From: Thermoactinomyces sp. DSM 45891
Lineage (GTDB): Bacteria > Bacillota > Bacilli > Thermoactinomycetales > Thermoactinomycetaceae
Assembly (NCBI RefSeq): GCF_900119485.1
Contig: NZ_FPJZ01000001.1
Coordinates: 288,053-352,052, forward strand
DNA length: 64,000 bases
Direction of reading: 5' to 3'
Shown here: piece by piece, positions 18,008 through 27,095 of the stretch
Layout: the number at the start of each line of letters is the position of its first letter
Numbering within the stretch: position 1 is the first letter of the stretch
Program-made: the position numbers and the translations under genes
Notes under the pieces: model-generated
What the model saw: only the letters and a program-made list of their open reading frames with translations
The model's database searches: none
Told to the model about the DNA's origin: nothing

Positions 18008-20071
18008 TTATGTAATACGGGCGCGCTCCAATTTATAATATAAACTTCGTATGGAGATTCCTAACTGTTTTGCTGTTCGGGTCTTATTTTGTCCACAAGC
18101 ATAATAAATTTGTGTAACATAGCGATTTTCTGCATCTACTAAATAATCCTTTAGGGGACGTTTCAAATCATCAGCCTGCTCTTCCTCTCTAATAACATCA
18201 TGGACTTCATTTTGTTGAAATTCAAATTTTGGCAGATGTTCCGGTGCTAACGCCTGCTCCTGGACCGTCATATGAATCATAGCCCGTCCTAAGAAATTTT
18301 CTAATTCCCTTACATTACCAGGAAACGAGTACTGAGATAGAAGCTGAATGGCTTCTGGAGCAATCGTACGCACATTCCGTCCATACTCTTGATTAAACTT
18401 CCGTATGAGGTGGATTGCCAAAAGATCTAAATCCCCATCACGTTGGCGGAGAGGAGGGATCATAATCGGGAATACGTTTAGGCGGAAGAAAAGATCCTCT
18501 CTAAAATTCTTCTCTTCCATCGCCCGTTCTAGAAAAACATTCGTGGCTGCGATTACCCTGACATCGATGGGGATTGACTTGGTTCCACCTACTCGAATCA
18601 CTTCACGCTCCTGCAGAACACGTAGCAATTTAGCTTGGATACTGGGTTGAAGCTCCCCGATCTCATCTAAGAATATAGTGCCCCCACTCGCCTCTTCGAA
18701 TAAACCTTTTTTCCCACCCCGTTTTGCTCCTGTAAAAGCTCCCTCTTCATAACCAAATAACTCACTCTCCAGCAATGACTCGGACAAAGCAGCACAGTTT
18801 ACTCGAATAAACTGGTTATATTTCCGATTACTAGCATTGTGAATCGCATGCGCGAACAACTCTTTCCCCGTTCCCGATTCTCCACGCAGAAGCACAGTAG
18901 CGCGAGTGTCCGCCGCTTGCTTAGCAAGTTGCATCGCGATTTGCATCTGCTCACTCTCACCAATGATATCATCAAATGTATACTTTGCTTCTAACTTTCG
19001 AATGATGCTTCGTGCTCGCTCTAAGTCTTGCGTTAATTGTTTTAATTCCGAGGTATCATGAACAATGGCTACACTTCCCTTTAATTCACCTTGTAAGATA
19101 ATCGGAGCTACATTCACGATCACATCCCGATGATGAGGCCCTACCTCCATCTGTACTCCCCGAACCACCTGTCTGGTTCGAAGCACCTTCATATGCATAC
19201 TCTCCGCACCTTCTGAAATATCTACCTCGGCTGGCTTTCCAATAACTTCCTCTGGCTGAAGTCCGGTTAACCTTGTATAAGCTGGGTTAATTAACAGACC
19301 CGTCCCATTTACATCCACAACGGAAATCGCATCATCTGATGAGTCTATGATCGCTTGCAAATAGCTTTTCATATCCTCTAAATCCATGATTTTTTGGATA
19401 AAGTGTTGTAGCTCGCTAACCTCGCGGAAAACAGCCACTGCTCCCATAACTTTACCTTCATGATTTTTCACTGGAACCCGATTCGTGACAATCTCCGTTC
19501 CACTTGGTAGCTGAAACGTTTGATTTAGTTCTGATTCCCCTGTCCGCAGCACTTCTTCTAAACGAGTATGCCCAACCACCTCGCGAAGTGGCTTCCCAAT
19601 TAATTCAGTTCTATGTACTTTTAACATTTTTTCTGCTGAAGCATTTAAAATCGTAATCTGTCCTTGAGCGTTTACCGCAATCATTCCATCATGGGTAGAA
19701 TCAATAATCGCCTCTAGCTCTTTTTGTCGCTGAATCCAAGCTTGAAACCAGCTCTCCTTCTCTTCAACCAAGCGCACCATCAAGTTGGCTATATCCCCTG
19801 AGACTAGAAGAGTTTTCTTTGATTTCAATGAGTGGATCTGATCATAAACAGCCACATCACCCGTTACCTCAATCACCACATCAGGTGTAAGCTCTAAAAA
19901 TGAATTCAGATCGGATCCAGTGGCGATCCCTCTACGCTTCGCTTCTACAATAGCTGGTGTATGAGGTAGTAAGTCAACAATCCCAATCACTTCGATAAAT
20001 TCAACATCCGATAAAGTACGAAGAAGAGCTGCTCCACCCTTTCCTCCACCCACAATCAACACTTTCTGCAT
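18008..20071 (-). CDS. bkdR: Sigma-54-dependent transcriptional activator of the bkd operon
   Basis: 687 residues. Residues 1-105 look like a Rossmann nucleotide-binding fold (VLIVGGGKGGAALL). Two PAS domains follow (about 115-220 and 235-350), then the AAA+ domain with Walker A GESGTGKE near 395, the sigma-54 contact loop GAFTGA, and Walker B GGTIFLDEIGELQ. A Fis-type helix-turn-helix closes the protein (NKTRTAKQLGISIRSLYYKL). AAGGGG precedes the ATG. It lies directly upstream of the ptb operon with the enhancer sites between, as in B. subtilis. Confidence 0.94.
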   Translation of the reverse strand: MQKVLIVGGGKGGAALLRTLSDVEFIEVIGIVDLLPHTPAIVEAKRRGIATGSDLNSFLELTPDVVIEVTGDVAVYDQIHSLKSKKTLLVSGDIANLMVRLVEEKESWFQAWIQRQKELEAIIDSTHDGMIAVNAQGQITILNASAEKMLKVHRTELIGKPLREVVGHTRLEEVLRTGESELNQTFQLPSGTEIVTNRVPVKNHEGKVMGAVAVFREVSELQHFIQKIMDLEDMKSYLQAIIDSSDDAISVVDVNGTGLLINPAYTRLTGLQPEEVIGKPAEVDISEGAESMHMKVLRTRQVVRGVQMEVGPHHRDVIVNVAPIILQGELKGSVAIVHDTSELKQLTQDLERARSIIRKLEAKYTFDDIIGESEQMQIAMQLAKQAADTRATVLLRGESGTGKELFAHAIHNASNRKYNQFIRVNCAALSESLLESELFGYEEGAFTGAKRGGKKGLFEEASGGTIFLDEIGELQPSIQAKLLRVLQEREVIRVGGTKSIPIDVRVIAATNVFLERAMEEKNFREDLFFRLNVFPIMIPPLRQRDGDLDLLAIHLIRKFNQEYGRNVRTIAPEAIQLLSQYSFPGNVRELENFLGRAMIHMTVQEQALAPEHLPKFEFQQNEVHDVIREEEQADDLKRPLKDYLVDAENRYVTQIYYACGQNKTRTAKQLGISIRSLYYKLERARIT

Positions 20072-20202
20072 AGATTCGCCCCTTTCCCGTAGTCCAGACT
20101 CTCTTTCAGCCTATCTTATCACAGAGAACGGCTCATACAGACTAGCAATCACTTGGCATTTAAGGTAACATAACACTTGGAAAAACGAAAGGCGGTTTTT
20201 TT

Positions 20203-20520
20203 ATGAAACCCATCTACCAACGTATCATCGCCATTCTCCTCCTCTGTCTCCCTGGCGTCGCAGGCATTTACGGCTGGACAGAAATCCGGGAGGTAATCTT
20301 TTATTCCGCTGCTGGTGAAGGCTTCGGATGGCTTCGCTTTCTTTGGGGTTTACTTTTATTAATAGGTAGTTTATATATTATCGGTGGCTTTATCTTTTAC
20401 CGAGATAAAAAAAACAATCGGATTTCTCCCAAGTTCTTAACTCCTGAAGAACGCGCCGAACGAGAACGCCAGAAACAAGACCCTGACTACAAAAAACCAG
20501 AGTTCCTCGATAAAGTATAA
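20203..20520 (+). CDS. yqzF: YqzF-like DUF2627 membrane protein
   Basis: 105 residues with two transmembrane helices (about 8-25 and 43-65) and a charged C-terminal tail (RDKKNNR and EERAERERQKQD). It resembles the DUF2627/YqzF family, which lies beside bkdR in B. subtilis; here it is divergent from bkdR. Function unknown. The binding site GAAAGGCGG precedes the ATG. Confidence 0.8.
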   Translation: MKPIYQRIIAILLLCLPGVAGIYGWTEIREVIFYSAAGEGFGWLRFLWGLLLLIGSLYIIGGFIFYRDKKNNRISPKFLTPEERAERERQKQDPDYKKPEFLDKV

Positions 20521-20527
20521 GAATATA

Positions 20528-20575
20528 AACATGCTATCCAAAAATGAGTCGCATTTCTGGATAGCATGTTTTTTA
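20528..20575 (+). terminator. Terminator after yqzF
   Basis: A 13-bp stem AACATGCTATCCA (20528-20540) pairs with 20558-20570, and the inner AAAATG/CATTT can extend it. TTTTTT follows on the plus strand. It starts 8 bases after the yqzF stop. Confidence 0.9.
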
Positions 20576-20661
20576 GTCTCTACATAGTGGATCACATGAT
20601 ATACATTTCATTTCACATTTTTCATTCATATTCATAGATTAAAAAGAATGGAGGAGATGGA

Positions 20662-21420
20662 ATGAAAAAAAATCAGGCTGAAGATCTATATTTAGATCTA
20701 CTCAAAAAAGCAATTCTATTTGAAATATGGATTGAGCATGAAAAAAACTATCATCATCCAAGTAACATTATGTTTAATCCAACAACGGAAACCAGGCAAT
20801 CCGGACTCGATTGGCCTCCGATTGCTCACAGTATGATTGGTATAGAACGTATGAATAACCTACATCAATGTATGGAGTCAGTCATGACGGAGAACATAGA
20901 GGGAGATTTTATCGAAACAGGAGTTTGGCGAGGTGGTGCATGCATTTTTATGCAAGGTTTTTTGAAAGCTTATGGGATTACAGATCGAAAAGTTTGGGTT
21001 GCAGATTCATTCGAAGGATTACCTCCTCCTGACCCAAGCCATCCAGCTGATACACATTCATCCTTTCATACGATGGACTACTTAAGAGTCTCCTTAGAAG
21101 AAGTGGTAGATAATTTTAAAAAATACAATCTATTGGATGATAATGTAAAATTCTTAAAAGGTTGGTTCAAGGACACTCTTCCTACTGCACCGATCGAAAA
21201 AATAGCGATAGCGAGATTAGATGGGGACATGTATTCTTCCACATGGGATAGTCTAGCAAATCTTTATCCTAGAGTTTCGATAGGTGGCTATATCATTATT
21301 GATGATTACAATATTAATCAATGTAAAGCCGCCGTACACGATTATCGGAACCGCGCAGTGATCCATGATGAGATAAAACCCATTGATCAAAATGGTGTTT
21401 ATTGGAGGAAAACAAAATAA
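20662..21420 (+). CDS. TylF/MycF-family sugar O-methyltransferase
   Basis: 252 residues. The family motifs are clear: GDFIETGVWRGGACIFM (SAM site, about 84-100), VWVADSFEGLPPPD, the metal-binding ARLDGDMYSSTWDSL (about 182-196) and GGYIIIDDYNI. These Mg-dependent enzymes methylate sugar hydroxyls, for example in macrolide biosynthesis or glycan decoration. GGAGGAGATGGA precedes the ATG. No antibiotic cluster is present; a role in surface glycan methylation is more likely but not shown. Confidence 0.85.
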   Translation: MKKNQAEDLYLDLLKKAILFEIWIEHEKNYHHPSNIMFNPTTETRQSGLDWPPIAHSMIGIERMNNLHQCMESVMTENIEGDFIETGVWRGGACIFMQGFLKAYGITDRKVWVADSFEGLPPPDPSHPADTHSSFHTMDYLRVSLEEVVDNFKKYNLLDDNVKFLKGWFKDTLPTAPIEKIAIARLDGDMYSSTWDSLANLYPRVSIGGYIIIDDYNINQCKAAVHDYRNRAVIHDEIKPIDQNGVYWRKTK

Positions 21421-21563
21421 TACCTAAAAAAACCAAACAGAAACATAGAAGATTTTTTGTCTTCTTGTTTTTGTTTGTGTTTCTTTATTTGTACTCCACT
21501 TCCACACATGCCCTCTTTCTTCCAAACATACATATAAGAACAGATATGAAAAGGAGCATACTT

Positions 21564-22535
21564 ATGAACAACCCTTACTATGTATACGTGTTTGATTGGA
21601 TCAAAACGTGGATTATTAATACTTGTCGAATCCATCAACATTGGCTAAAACATCAAAGAGATCTTACCGATCATGATGATGTCTCAATCAAGCATTTAAC
21701 AGCGATCGAAACTGCTTATCGTCAAATTGAACAAATGGCAAGTAGCCCTCATTCATCAATTGGAGAAATTGATGCTTATTTCTATAAAGTACTAAGCGCC
21801 CAAAATAAATATGAAAAGTACCTTCAGGCTCGTCACACAACCCACAATCATAATCAATCCCATATATACACAAATCATAGCCTTCATACATCCAGGGTAA
21901 GCAATGTTATCCCCACAGTTCAAAGGGTCCCGATCGGTCAACACCAACTCCCCTCACTCCCTTTTCCCTACCATGCATTAGAACCCCACATTGATGAAGT
22001 AACAATGCGTATTCATCATAGTGAGCATCACAAAAAATACGTAGCAGACTTAAATATCGCTGAACTCGAAATCGAAAAAGCTCGTCAAACTCACAACTTT
22101 GATCAAATGAGGCATTGGGAGCGAGAAGCCGCCTATAACGGTATGGAACACTATCTACATACGATTTTTTGGGATTGTATCAAACCAAACAGTGGGGGAG
22201 TCCCCACAGGATCACTCATAAAACAGATTCAGGCCGATTTCGGGAAATTCTCTACTTTTAAAAGCCACTTCTCTACCATAGCCGAAAAAATAACAGGAGG
22301 CTGGGTTATCCTTGCATGGAACCCTCGTACACTAAGGCTCGAAATCTTACAAATAGAAAAACAACAAATCCTCTCCCAATGGGACGGTGTTCCTCTTCTC
22401 TGTCTAGATGTCTGGGAGCACGCTTATTACCTCAAATATCCAAATCGCAAAAAAGAGTACATTAAGCATTGGTGGAACGTTGTCCATTGGGATGCAGTAA
22501 AGAGCCGCTTTCATCAAGCGAATACAAATACTTAA
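21564..22535 (+). CDS. Iron/manganese superoxide dismutase with N-terminal extension
   Basis: 323 residues. The last 195 form a complete SOD: metal ligands His151 (RIHHSEHH), His199 (YLHTIFW), Asp282 and His286 (DVWEHAYYL), and Tyr159. The first 125 residues are an extra, mostly helical, Tyr/His-rich region with no signal peptide, resembling extended SodF-type enzymes of bacilli. ATG at 21564 follows AAAGGAG by 7 bases; the frame stays open upstream to 21402 but that part would overlap the TylF gene and lacks a binding site. A decayed copy of its 3' end lies at 23119-23148. Confidence 0.88.
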   Translation: MNNPYYVYVFDWIKTWIINTCRIHQHWLKHQRDLTDHDDVSIKHLTAIETAYRQIEQMASSPHSSIGEIDAYFYKVLSAQNKYEKYLQARHTTHNHNQSHIYTNHSLHTSRVSNVIPTVQRVPIGQHQLPSLPFPYHALEPHIDEVTMRIHHSEHHKKYVADLNIAELEIEKARQTHNFDQMRHWEREAAYNGMEHYLHTIFWDCIKPNSGGVPTGSLIKQIQADFGKFSTFKSHFSTIAEKITGGWVILAWNPRTLRLEILQIEKQQILSQWDGVPLLCLDVWEHAYYLKYPNRKKEYIKHWWNVVHWDAVKSRFHQANTNT

Positions 22536-22641
22536 ATCATTATGTCCCCTCCTTAATTTCTATTTTTTGGTTAACCACAGCCGTGCACAAAAATAAATAC
22601 AAGCATATTTTATATACGGAAGACGAAAGGAGAATGATAAA

Positions 22642-23040
22642 ATGGCTCTGACATATAATGTTTACGTTGGGGTTGCTTATAATGATTATATAAACAGAAA
22701 TCTTCTCGTAGTAACAACTACTGTTTTCGGATCCGGTGGAAGCAACGCCTGTACCAAGGATGCAACTGTTATTGATGATGACCATGCAAGTAAACTTCTT
22801 CACATAGGGATTCCTTCAGTTCCTAATCCTACTCCTAGTTCAGATGTTTGTGACCCACAGGGGGCAAAATTAGTTGATAATCAAAATCTAACATTACGTT
22901 TAATCAAACTATCTGACGAAGAGTACACTTTATCCGTACTTACATTAATGGGTTGCACTAATGTTTCTATAAACTCTACTTTCGCTCAAGACTTGATAAA
23001 AGCAGGAATCCCAGTATCCCCCATTCATTTCTGTTCATGA
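22642..23040 (+). CDS. Unknown protein with a two-fold internal repeat
   Basis: 132 residues, no recognised family. The halves look related: residues 48-62 (HASKLLHIGIPSVPN) resemble 113-127 (TFAQDLIKAGIPVSP), each preceded by a beta-rich segment with one Cys. Four Cys in total (37, 70, 105, 131) could form disulfides. There is no signal peptide or membrane segment. GGAGAATGATAAA precedes the ATG and a strong terminator follows, so it is probably a single-gene transcript. A spore-associated role is possible only by analogy with small Cys-containing proteins. Confidence 0.65.
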   Translation: MALTYNVYVGVAYNDYINRNLLVVTTTVFGSGGSNACTKDATVIDDDHASKLLHIGIPSVPNPTPSSDVCDPQGAKLVDNQNLTLRLIKLSDEEYTLSVLTLMGCTNVSINSTFAQDLIKAGIPVSPIHFCS

Positions 23041-23055
23041 GGACTAAAGAAGACT

Positions 23056-23103
23056 AAAAATGCGATTTATTCACTTTAACTGTGAATGAACCGCATTTTT
23101 TTA
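23056..23103 (+). terminator. Terminator after the internally repeated protein gene
   Basis: Stem AAAAATGCG with CGCATTTTT, continued by TTCAC with GTGAA around a TTTAACT loop. A T-run follows on the plus strand. It lies 15 bases after the stop. Confidence 0.9.
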
Positions 23104-23118
23104 ATATATCCAACACAA

Positions 23119-23148
23119 TTGGTTGAATTGTCCATTGGGATGCGGTAC
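23119..23148 (+). pseudogene. Decayed fragment of a sod 3' end
   Basis: This stretch repeats the sod sequence encoding WWNVVHWDAV (around 22470-22501) with a 2-base deletion and a few substitutions. The longest shared run is 16 bases (TTGTCCATTGGGATGC). It has no start and the frame closes soon after, so it is a remnant. Confidence 0.6.
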
Positions 23149-23255
23149 GGAACTCTACAGAAATATCGTGATAAATAATAACAATATTTATCATTTTTAT
23201 AACATAAATATAGTATCGATCATTCATTTAGTTGATATTGTAGGAGGAGTAAAGC

Positions 23256-23516
23256 ATGGCGAAAAAAGGGTCTAAGTCCAAAAGCACCCCAGCAAGTGAA
23301 CAGCAAATCGCTCGAGCACAAAAATCCCATTTTACAAATCGAGCCAATTACTACTTTCAGGAAGTAGTAGCCCCCATCGAGAGATCCTATCGACAAGCGA
23401 TGGGTATTGGAAACTATGCAGAAGGAGTGAAACTCTTTGAAGCACTCCAGTCAGCTAGAGAAGAGTTTCGTCATCTGCTATATCGTAATGAATGGGCAAA
23501 AGTCAAAGCTAAATAA
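23256..23516 (+). CDS. Small basic protein, function unknown
   Basis: 86 residues, Lys/Ser-rich N terminus (MAKKGSKSKSTPASEQQ) followed by a helical region rich in Arg, Glu and Tyr. AGGAGG lies 9 bases before the ATG. It converges with the yifB gene; the stops are separated by a single base. No family recognised. The basic tail suggests nucleic-acid contact, but this is only inference. Confidence 0.6.
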   Translation: MAKKGSKSKSTPASEQQIARAQKSHFTNRANYYFQEVVAPIERSYRQAMGIGNYAEGVKLFEALQSAREEFRHLLYRNEWAKVKAK

Positions 23517-23517
23517 T

Positions 23518-25047
23518 CTAGCCCCAGAACTTCCGATCCAAAGCCCGGTACTGAATCGCTTCTGCCACATGGGCTACCTGGATTTTCTCTTCACCCGCAA
23601 GATCTGCAATCGTACGTGCTACCTTTAAAATTCGATCGTGCGCCCTTGCACTTAATCCAAGTCGATCAAATGATTGATGTAATAGTCCTTTTCCATCTTG
23701 ATCTAATTCGCAATATTTCCGAATTTGAACTGGTACCATGCTACTGTTACAAAGGGTTGCTGATTCTTTAAATCGCTCTTGTTGAATTTGTCTCGCTTGA
23801 TTCACTCTTGATCGAATCTCCACCGAAGACTCAGGTACAGACTTAGAAGATATCGTCTCAAAGTTTACTCGCGGTACCTCCACATGCAGATCAATCCGAT
23901 CGAGCAGAGGCCCAGAGATACGAGAGCGATATCTTTGTACTTGATGTGGGGTGCAAGTGCAGCTTCGGTCTTCCTCGTACCCATAGAATCCACACGGGCA
24001 TGGATTCATAGATGAGATCAACATAAAATCAGACGGAAACGACAATGTTATCTTCGATCTACTAAGAGTAACCTCTTTATCTTCTAGAGGTTGACGAAGA
24101 ACCTCCAATGCTGACTTTGAAAATTCGGGTAATTCGTCTAAAAATAATACGCCTCGATGGGACAAGCTGACCTCCCCCGGCTTTGGGATTTGTCCGCCTC
24201 CTACGATTCCAATCGAAGAGACGGTATGATGTGGGGAGCGGAAGGGTCGTTCTTGGACAAGTTTCCCCCTCTCAGATAGCAGACCAGCTATACTATAGAT
24301 CTTCGTTACTTCTAGAGACTCTTGTCGATTCATACAGGGAAGAATACTTGGAATTCGTCTTGCAAGCATCGTCTTCCCAGAGCCCGGAGGGCCGATTAGC
24401 ATTAAATTATGCCCGCCTCCAGCAGCCACTTCCATCGCTCGTTTTACATGTTGCTGTCCTTGGACATCTTTTAAGTCTGGTTGAGTCCACTTCGTTTGTT
24501 CGATCGTGGTAGCGATTTCTACAGCATCTGGGTGCCACTCTCCCTTTAAGTAGGCAACTGACTCTTGCAGTGTCTGTAGAGGGATGATTTCAATTCCATT
24601 TACTAAACATGCTTCTGCATAATTGGCGACAGGTACTAATACCTTGCTAAACCCTTGCTCTTGTGCACACATTACCATCGGTAAAATTCCATGTAGGGGG
24701 CGTAAACATCCATCTAGGGATAATTCACCTAAAAAAATCGTTTTATCTACACTTGTCCCAACCATTTGGTCACTAGCTAAGAGGATCCCCATCGCAATCG
24801 CTAGATCAAAGCTAGCACCTTCCTTTTTAATATCTGCCGGAGCTAGATTCGTCGTAATACGCTGTAAGGGAAAGTTTACTCCACTATTTTTAACAGCCGC
24901 CCGAACTCGCTCTCTGGATTCCCGAACTGCTGAGTCAGGAAGACCCACTATATCAAAAGCAGGTAACCCATTACTAATATCTACCTCTACCTCTACGACA
25001 AACCCATGGATTCCTAATACGGATGCACTATAGATCTTTGCATACAA
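23518..25047 (-). CDS. YifB/ComM-family Mg-chelatase-like AAA+ ATPase
   Basis: 509 residues. N-terminal Lon-protease-like S5 domain (LPAFDIVGLPDSAVRESRERV), then the Mg-chelatase AAA core with Walker A MLIGPPGSGKTMLARR, Walker B VLFLDELPEF, a four-Cys zinc loop (CPCGFYG to CTCT), and a C-terminal helical domain (LSARAHDRILKVARTIADL). The proteobacterial member ComM is a helicase for branch migration in transformation; the Firmicute role is less clear. TTG at 25047 is preferred: it gives a start MYAKIYSA like homologues and has GGGGGAT upstream. Confidence 0.88.
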   Translation of the reverse strand: MYAKIYSASVLGIHGFVVEVEVDISNGLPAFDIVGLPDSAVRESRERVRAAVKNSGVNFPLQRITTNLAPADIKKEGASFDLAIAMGILLASDQMVGTSVDKTIFLGELSLDGCLRPLHGILPMVMCAQEQGFSKVLVPVANYAEACLVNGIEIIPLQTLQESVAYLKGEWHPDAVEIATTIEQTKWTQPDLKDVQGQQHVKRAMEVAAGGGHNLMLIGPPGSGKTMLARRIPSILPCMNRQESLEVTKIYSIAGLLSERGKLVQERPFRSPHHTVSSIGIVGGGQIPKPGEVSLSHRGVLFLDELPEFSKSALEVLRQPLEDKEVTLSRSKITLSFPSDFMLISSMNPCPCGFYGYEEDRSCTCTPHQVQRYRSRISGPLLDRIDLHVEVPRVNFETISSKSVPESSVEIRSRVNQARQIQQERFKESATLCNSSMVPVQIRKYCELDQDGKGLLHQSFDRLGLSARAHDRILKVARTIADLAGEEKIQVAHVAEAIQYRALDRKFWG

Positions 25048-25139
25048 ATGATTATCCCCCAAACACCTGCTCCATAATATGGTAATCATTCGGCATCTTT
25101 TGACATAATCCTGCTCATTTTCTTGAACAAAACATAAAA

Positions 25140-25170
25140 ATAGATGACTCTTATCTTACTAGTCATCTAT
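25140..25170 (-). terminator. Terminator of the sugar-modification operon
   Basis: Perfect 10-bp stem ATAGATGACT with AGTCATCTAT around an 11-base loop. On the minus strand TTTTATGTTTTG follows. It lies 26 bases after the methyltransferase stop. Confidence 0.85.
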
Positions 25171-25196
25171 ATGAAAACGTACTTTTAGGAAGACGA

Positions 25197-25931
25197 TTAT
25201 GCATCCTTATGCACAATATAAAGATTATCTTCTTTAGAAAGACCTAATTTATGTGCTTCTTTGATAGAATATCTCTCTGCAATATTGTACAACTCGACTC
25301 TAAAACCGACTGATTCGAGTCTCTTTATATAATCTTCTTTCGCATATACTCGCACATGATTTGGATGGCCATAGGCTCTAGCCCGATCATCTGCAGTCAT
25401 AACTCGCTCATCCTCAAAACTCATCGCCACATTCGTCGCCAGAGGCACTTGCATAATCCCCCAGCCTCCGACTTTCATCACTCTGTAAAGCTCACCCATC
25501 GCCTTACGATCTTCCGAAATATTTTCAAGTATGTGGCTGCATATTATGACATCAAAGGAATGATCTTCATAATAAAGATTCGTAACATCTAGTGCCTTAG
25601 TCCATGGATCTAGCGGTTTCAAATCGCCAGACACATAGTAGAGATTCGAGTGAATAGCAAGCTTATTCTTTACATTTTTTTCTTTTTCAGGATCAATATG
25701 AAACACAACTTTTGGGGCCATAAATAAATCGGTTTCTCTTTCCATAAACCATACATAAAGTCTTTCACGATCCATAGCCATACACATCGAACAAATTTCT
25801 GTTTTGGGATTCCAATTTTCCAAATGAAATGATTCTGGTTCAAAGAAATTTTTATGCAAAGGAATAAATTGTGCAATGTGATTCTTACAACATGGACAGT
25901 AATAGGAAGATGTATGTTCCAGACTACTCAC
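25197..25931 (-). CDS. Class I methyltransferase with N-terminal zinc ribbon
   Basis: 244 residues. An N-terminal CPCC (about 12-15) and a CSMC near residue 47 would bind zinc. The SAM domain shows FDVIICSHILENISEDRKAM and LYRVMKVGGWGIMQVP, typical of Methyltransf_11 enzymes. It is the last gene of GT2-DegT-methyltransferase; its start overlaps the DegT stop by 8 bases. The start codon is uncertain: GTG at 25931 sits very close to AGGGG, and a downstream CTG is possible. The product probably methylates the sugar made by this operon. Confidence 0.75.
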   Translation of the reverse strand: MSSLEHTSSYYCPCCKNHIAQFIPLHKNFFEPESFHLENWNPKTEICSMCMAMDRERLYVWFMERETDLFMAPKVVFHIDPEKEKNVKNKLAIHSNLYYVSGDLKPLDPWTKALDVTNLYYEDHSFDVIICSHILENISEDRKAMGELYRVMKVGGWGIMQVPLATNVAMSFEDERVMTADDRARAYGHPNHVRVYAKEDYIKRLESVGFRVELYNIAERYSIKEAHKLGLSKEDNLYIVHKDA

Positions 25932-27051
25932 CCCTATGTAATGTATTTGCTAGTGCTTTGACAATTTGTTTTACATGCTCCCTATCAATCTCCTCCCAAA
26001 ATGGCAGGCTGATAATACGATCTGAAATGCATTCCGTCATGTACATCGTAGATTGATTGCTAGAAGAAAATTGTTTTTGTCTGTGGCAAGGCGGGGAAAA
26101 ATAGCATCGCGTCTCAATCCCTTGTTTACCTAAATGATCTATGATTTGATGATTTTCACCTTGTGGACTGAGAACAGAGAGGAGTTGAGTCACAAGCTCC
26201 CCTGAGCAATTTTGAACTCTCCACCCTTTCTCAAATAAATTCCATTTGTCCATCTGCTCCAAATACCATTTTTTAATCTGCTTTCTGGATTCAACCTTCT
26301 GTTCAAATACATCCAATGTTGCCAAACCAATAGCAGCCATGTATTCGGACAGCTTACTATTGAGCCCTTTTAAAGTCGATTCCTTACTCTCCTTATAACC
26401 GAAATTACCCGCTTGCCGCACATTGGAGATGAGCGTCTGATCACCACTGTATACCAGTCCTCCCTCACCAATTCCAAACCCCTTAGTAGCATGAAAGCTG
26501 TATATAATACTCCCTAAAAAACCCTTCCCAAAATGTCCATACGTATCTCTTGCTCCAAAGCTAGCTGCTGCATCCACAACCACTGGGATGCCCTTCTTCT
26601 GTAAATCGTTATAATAGGTCAGGTCTATACAGGTTCCAAAGGTTGCATATGGAACGACAACTGCAACCTGGTCTCCTAGCTTTTTCAAGGTGTCCTCTAA
26701 TATATCTACATTCATAGACCATTCATCTTCATGAATATCAATAAAATAAGGCTCTAATCCACACCAAACAGCCGCTAAAGGGGTAGCTGAGAAGGTAAAA
26801 CTAGGCATTAGCGCATATCGACCATTTGGCCTCATACTTTCTGAAATAGCAAGCATTAGGCCAATAGTTGCATTATTAACTGTGCTAACCGCACCCTCCC
26901 CTTCGAAAAACTCTTGCAGAATCCGTTCTTCGAAAGTATCGTTCAAGGGGCCATAGTTCGAATAAATCCGATTTTCATCAATTTGCAAAAGATACTTTAG
27001 ATATAATTCGCACTTCACTACATTAGGACGGAGAAATGGTATCGGTTTAAT
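25924..27051 (-). CDS. DegT/DnrJ/EryC1 family PLP aminotransferase, probable AUU start
   Basis: 375 residues if started at the ATT at 27051. The family N terminus IPFLRPNVVKCELYLKYL is then complete, followed by RIYSNYGPL. The PLP Lys lies in FHATKGFGIGEGG and the Asp in VVVDAAASFG. These enzymes aminate keto-sugars for glycans or antibiotics. GAGGGG lies 8 bases before the ATT. The first in-frame GTG (27018) lacks a binding site and would delete the conserved IPFLRP motif. No ATG, GTG or TTG lies between the upstream in-frame stop and the ATT. It follows the GT2 gene by 44 bases. Confidence 0.85.
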   Translation of the reverse strand: MKPIPFLRPNVVKCELYLKYLLQIDENRIYSNYGPLNDTFEERILQEFFEGEGAVSTVNNATIGLMLAISESMRPNGRYALMPSFTFSATPLAAVWCGLEPYFIDIHEDEWSMNVDILEDTLKKLGDQVAVVVPYATFGTCIDLTYYNDLQKKGIPVVVDAAASFGARDTYGHFGKGFLGSIIYSFHATKGFGIGEGGLVYSGDQTLISNVRQAGNFGYKESKESTLKGLNSKLSEYMAAIGLATLDVFEQKVESRKQIKKWYLEQMDKWNLFEKGWRVQNCSGELVTQLLSVLSPQGENHQIIDHLGKQGIETRCYFSPPCHRQKQFSSSNQSTMYMTECISDRIISLPFWEEIDREHVKQIVKALANTLHRGE

Positions 27052-27095
27052 TAGCGAATCCCCTCACTTTATATACAAATCCACAGTAATGGTTG

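Noticed and set aside
21402..21563. Longer start for the superoxide dismutase
   Set aside because: It would overlap the TylF gene and lacks a binding site, whereas ATG 21564 has AAAGGAG at 7 bases.
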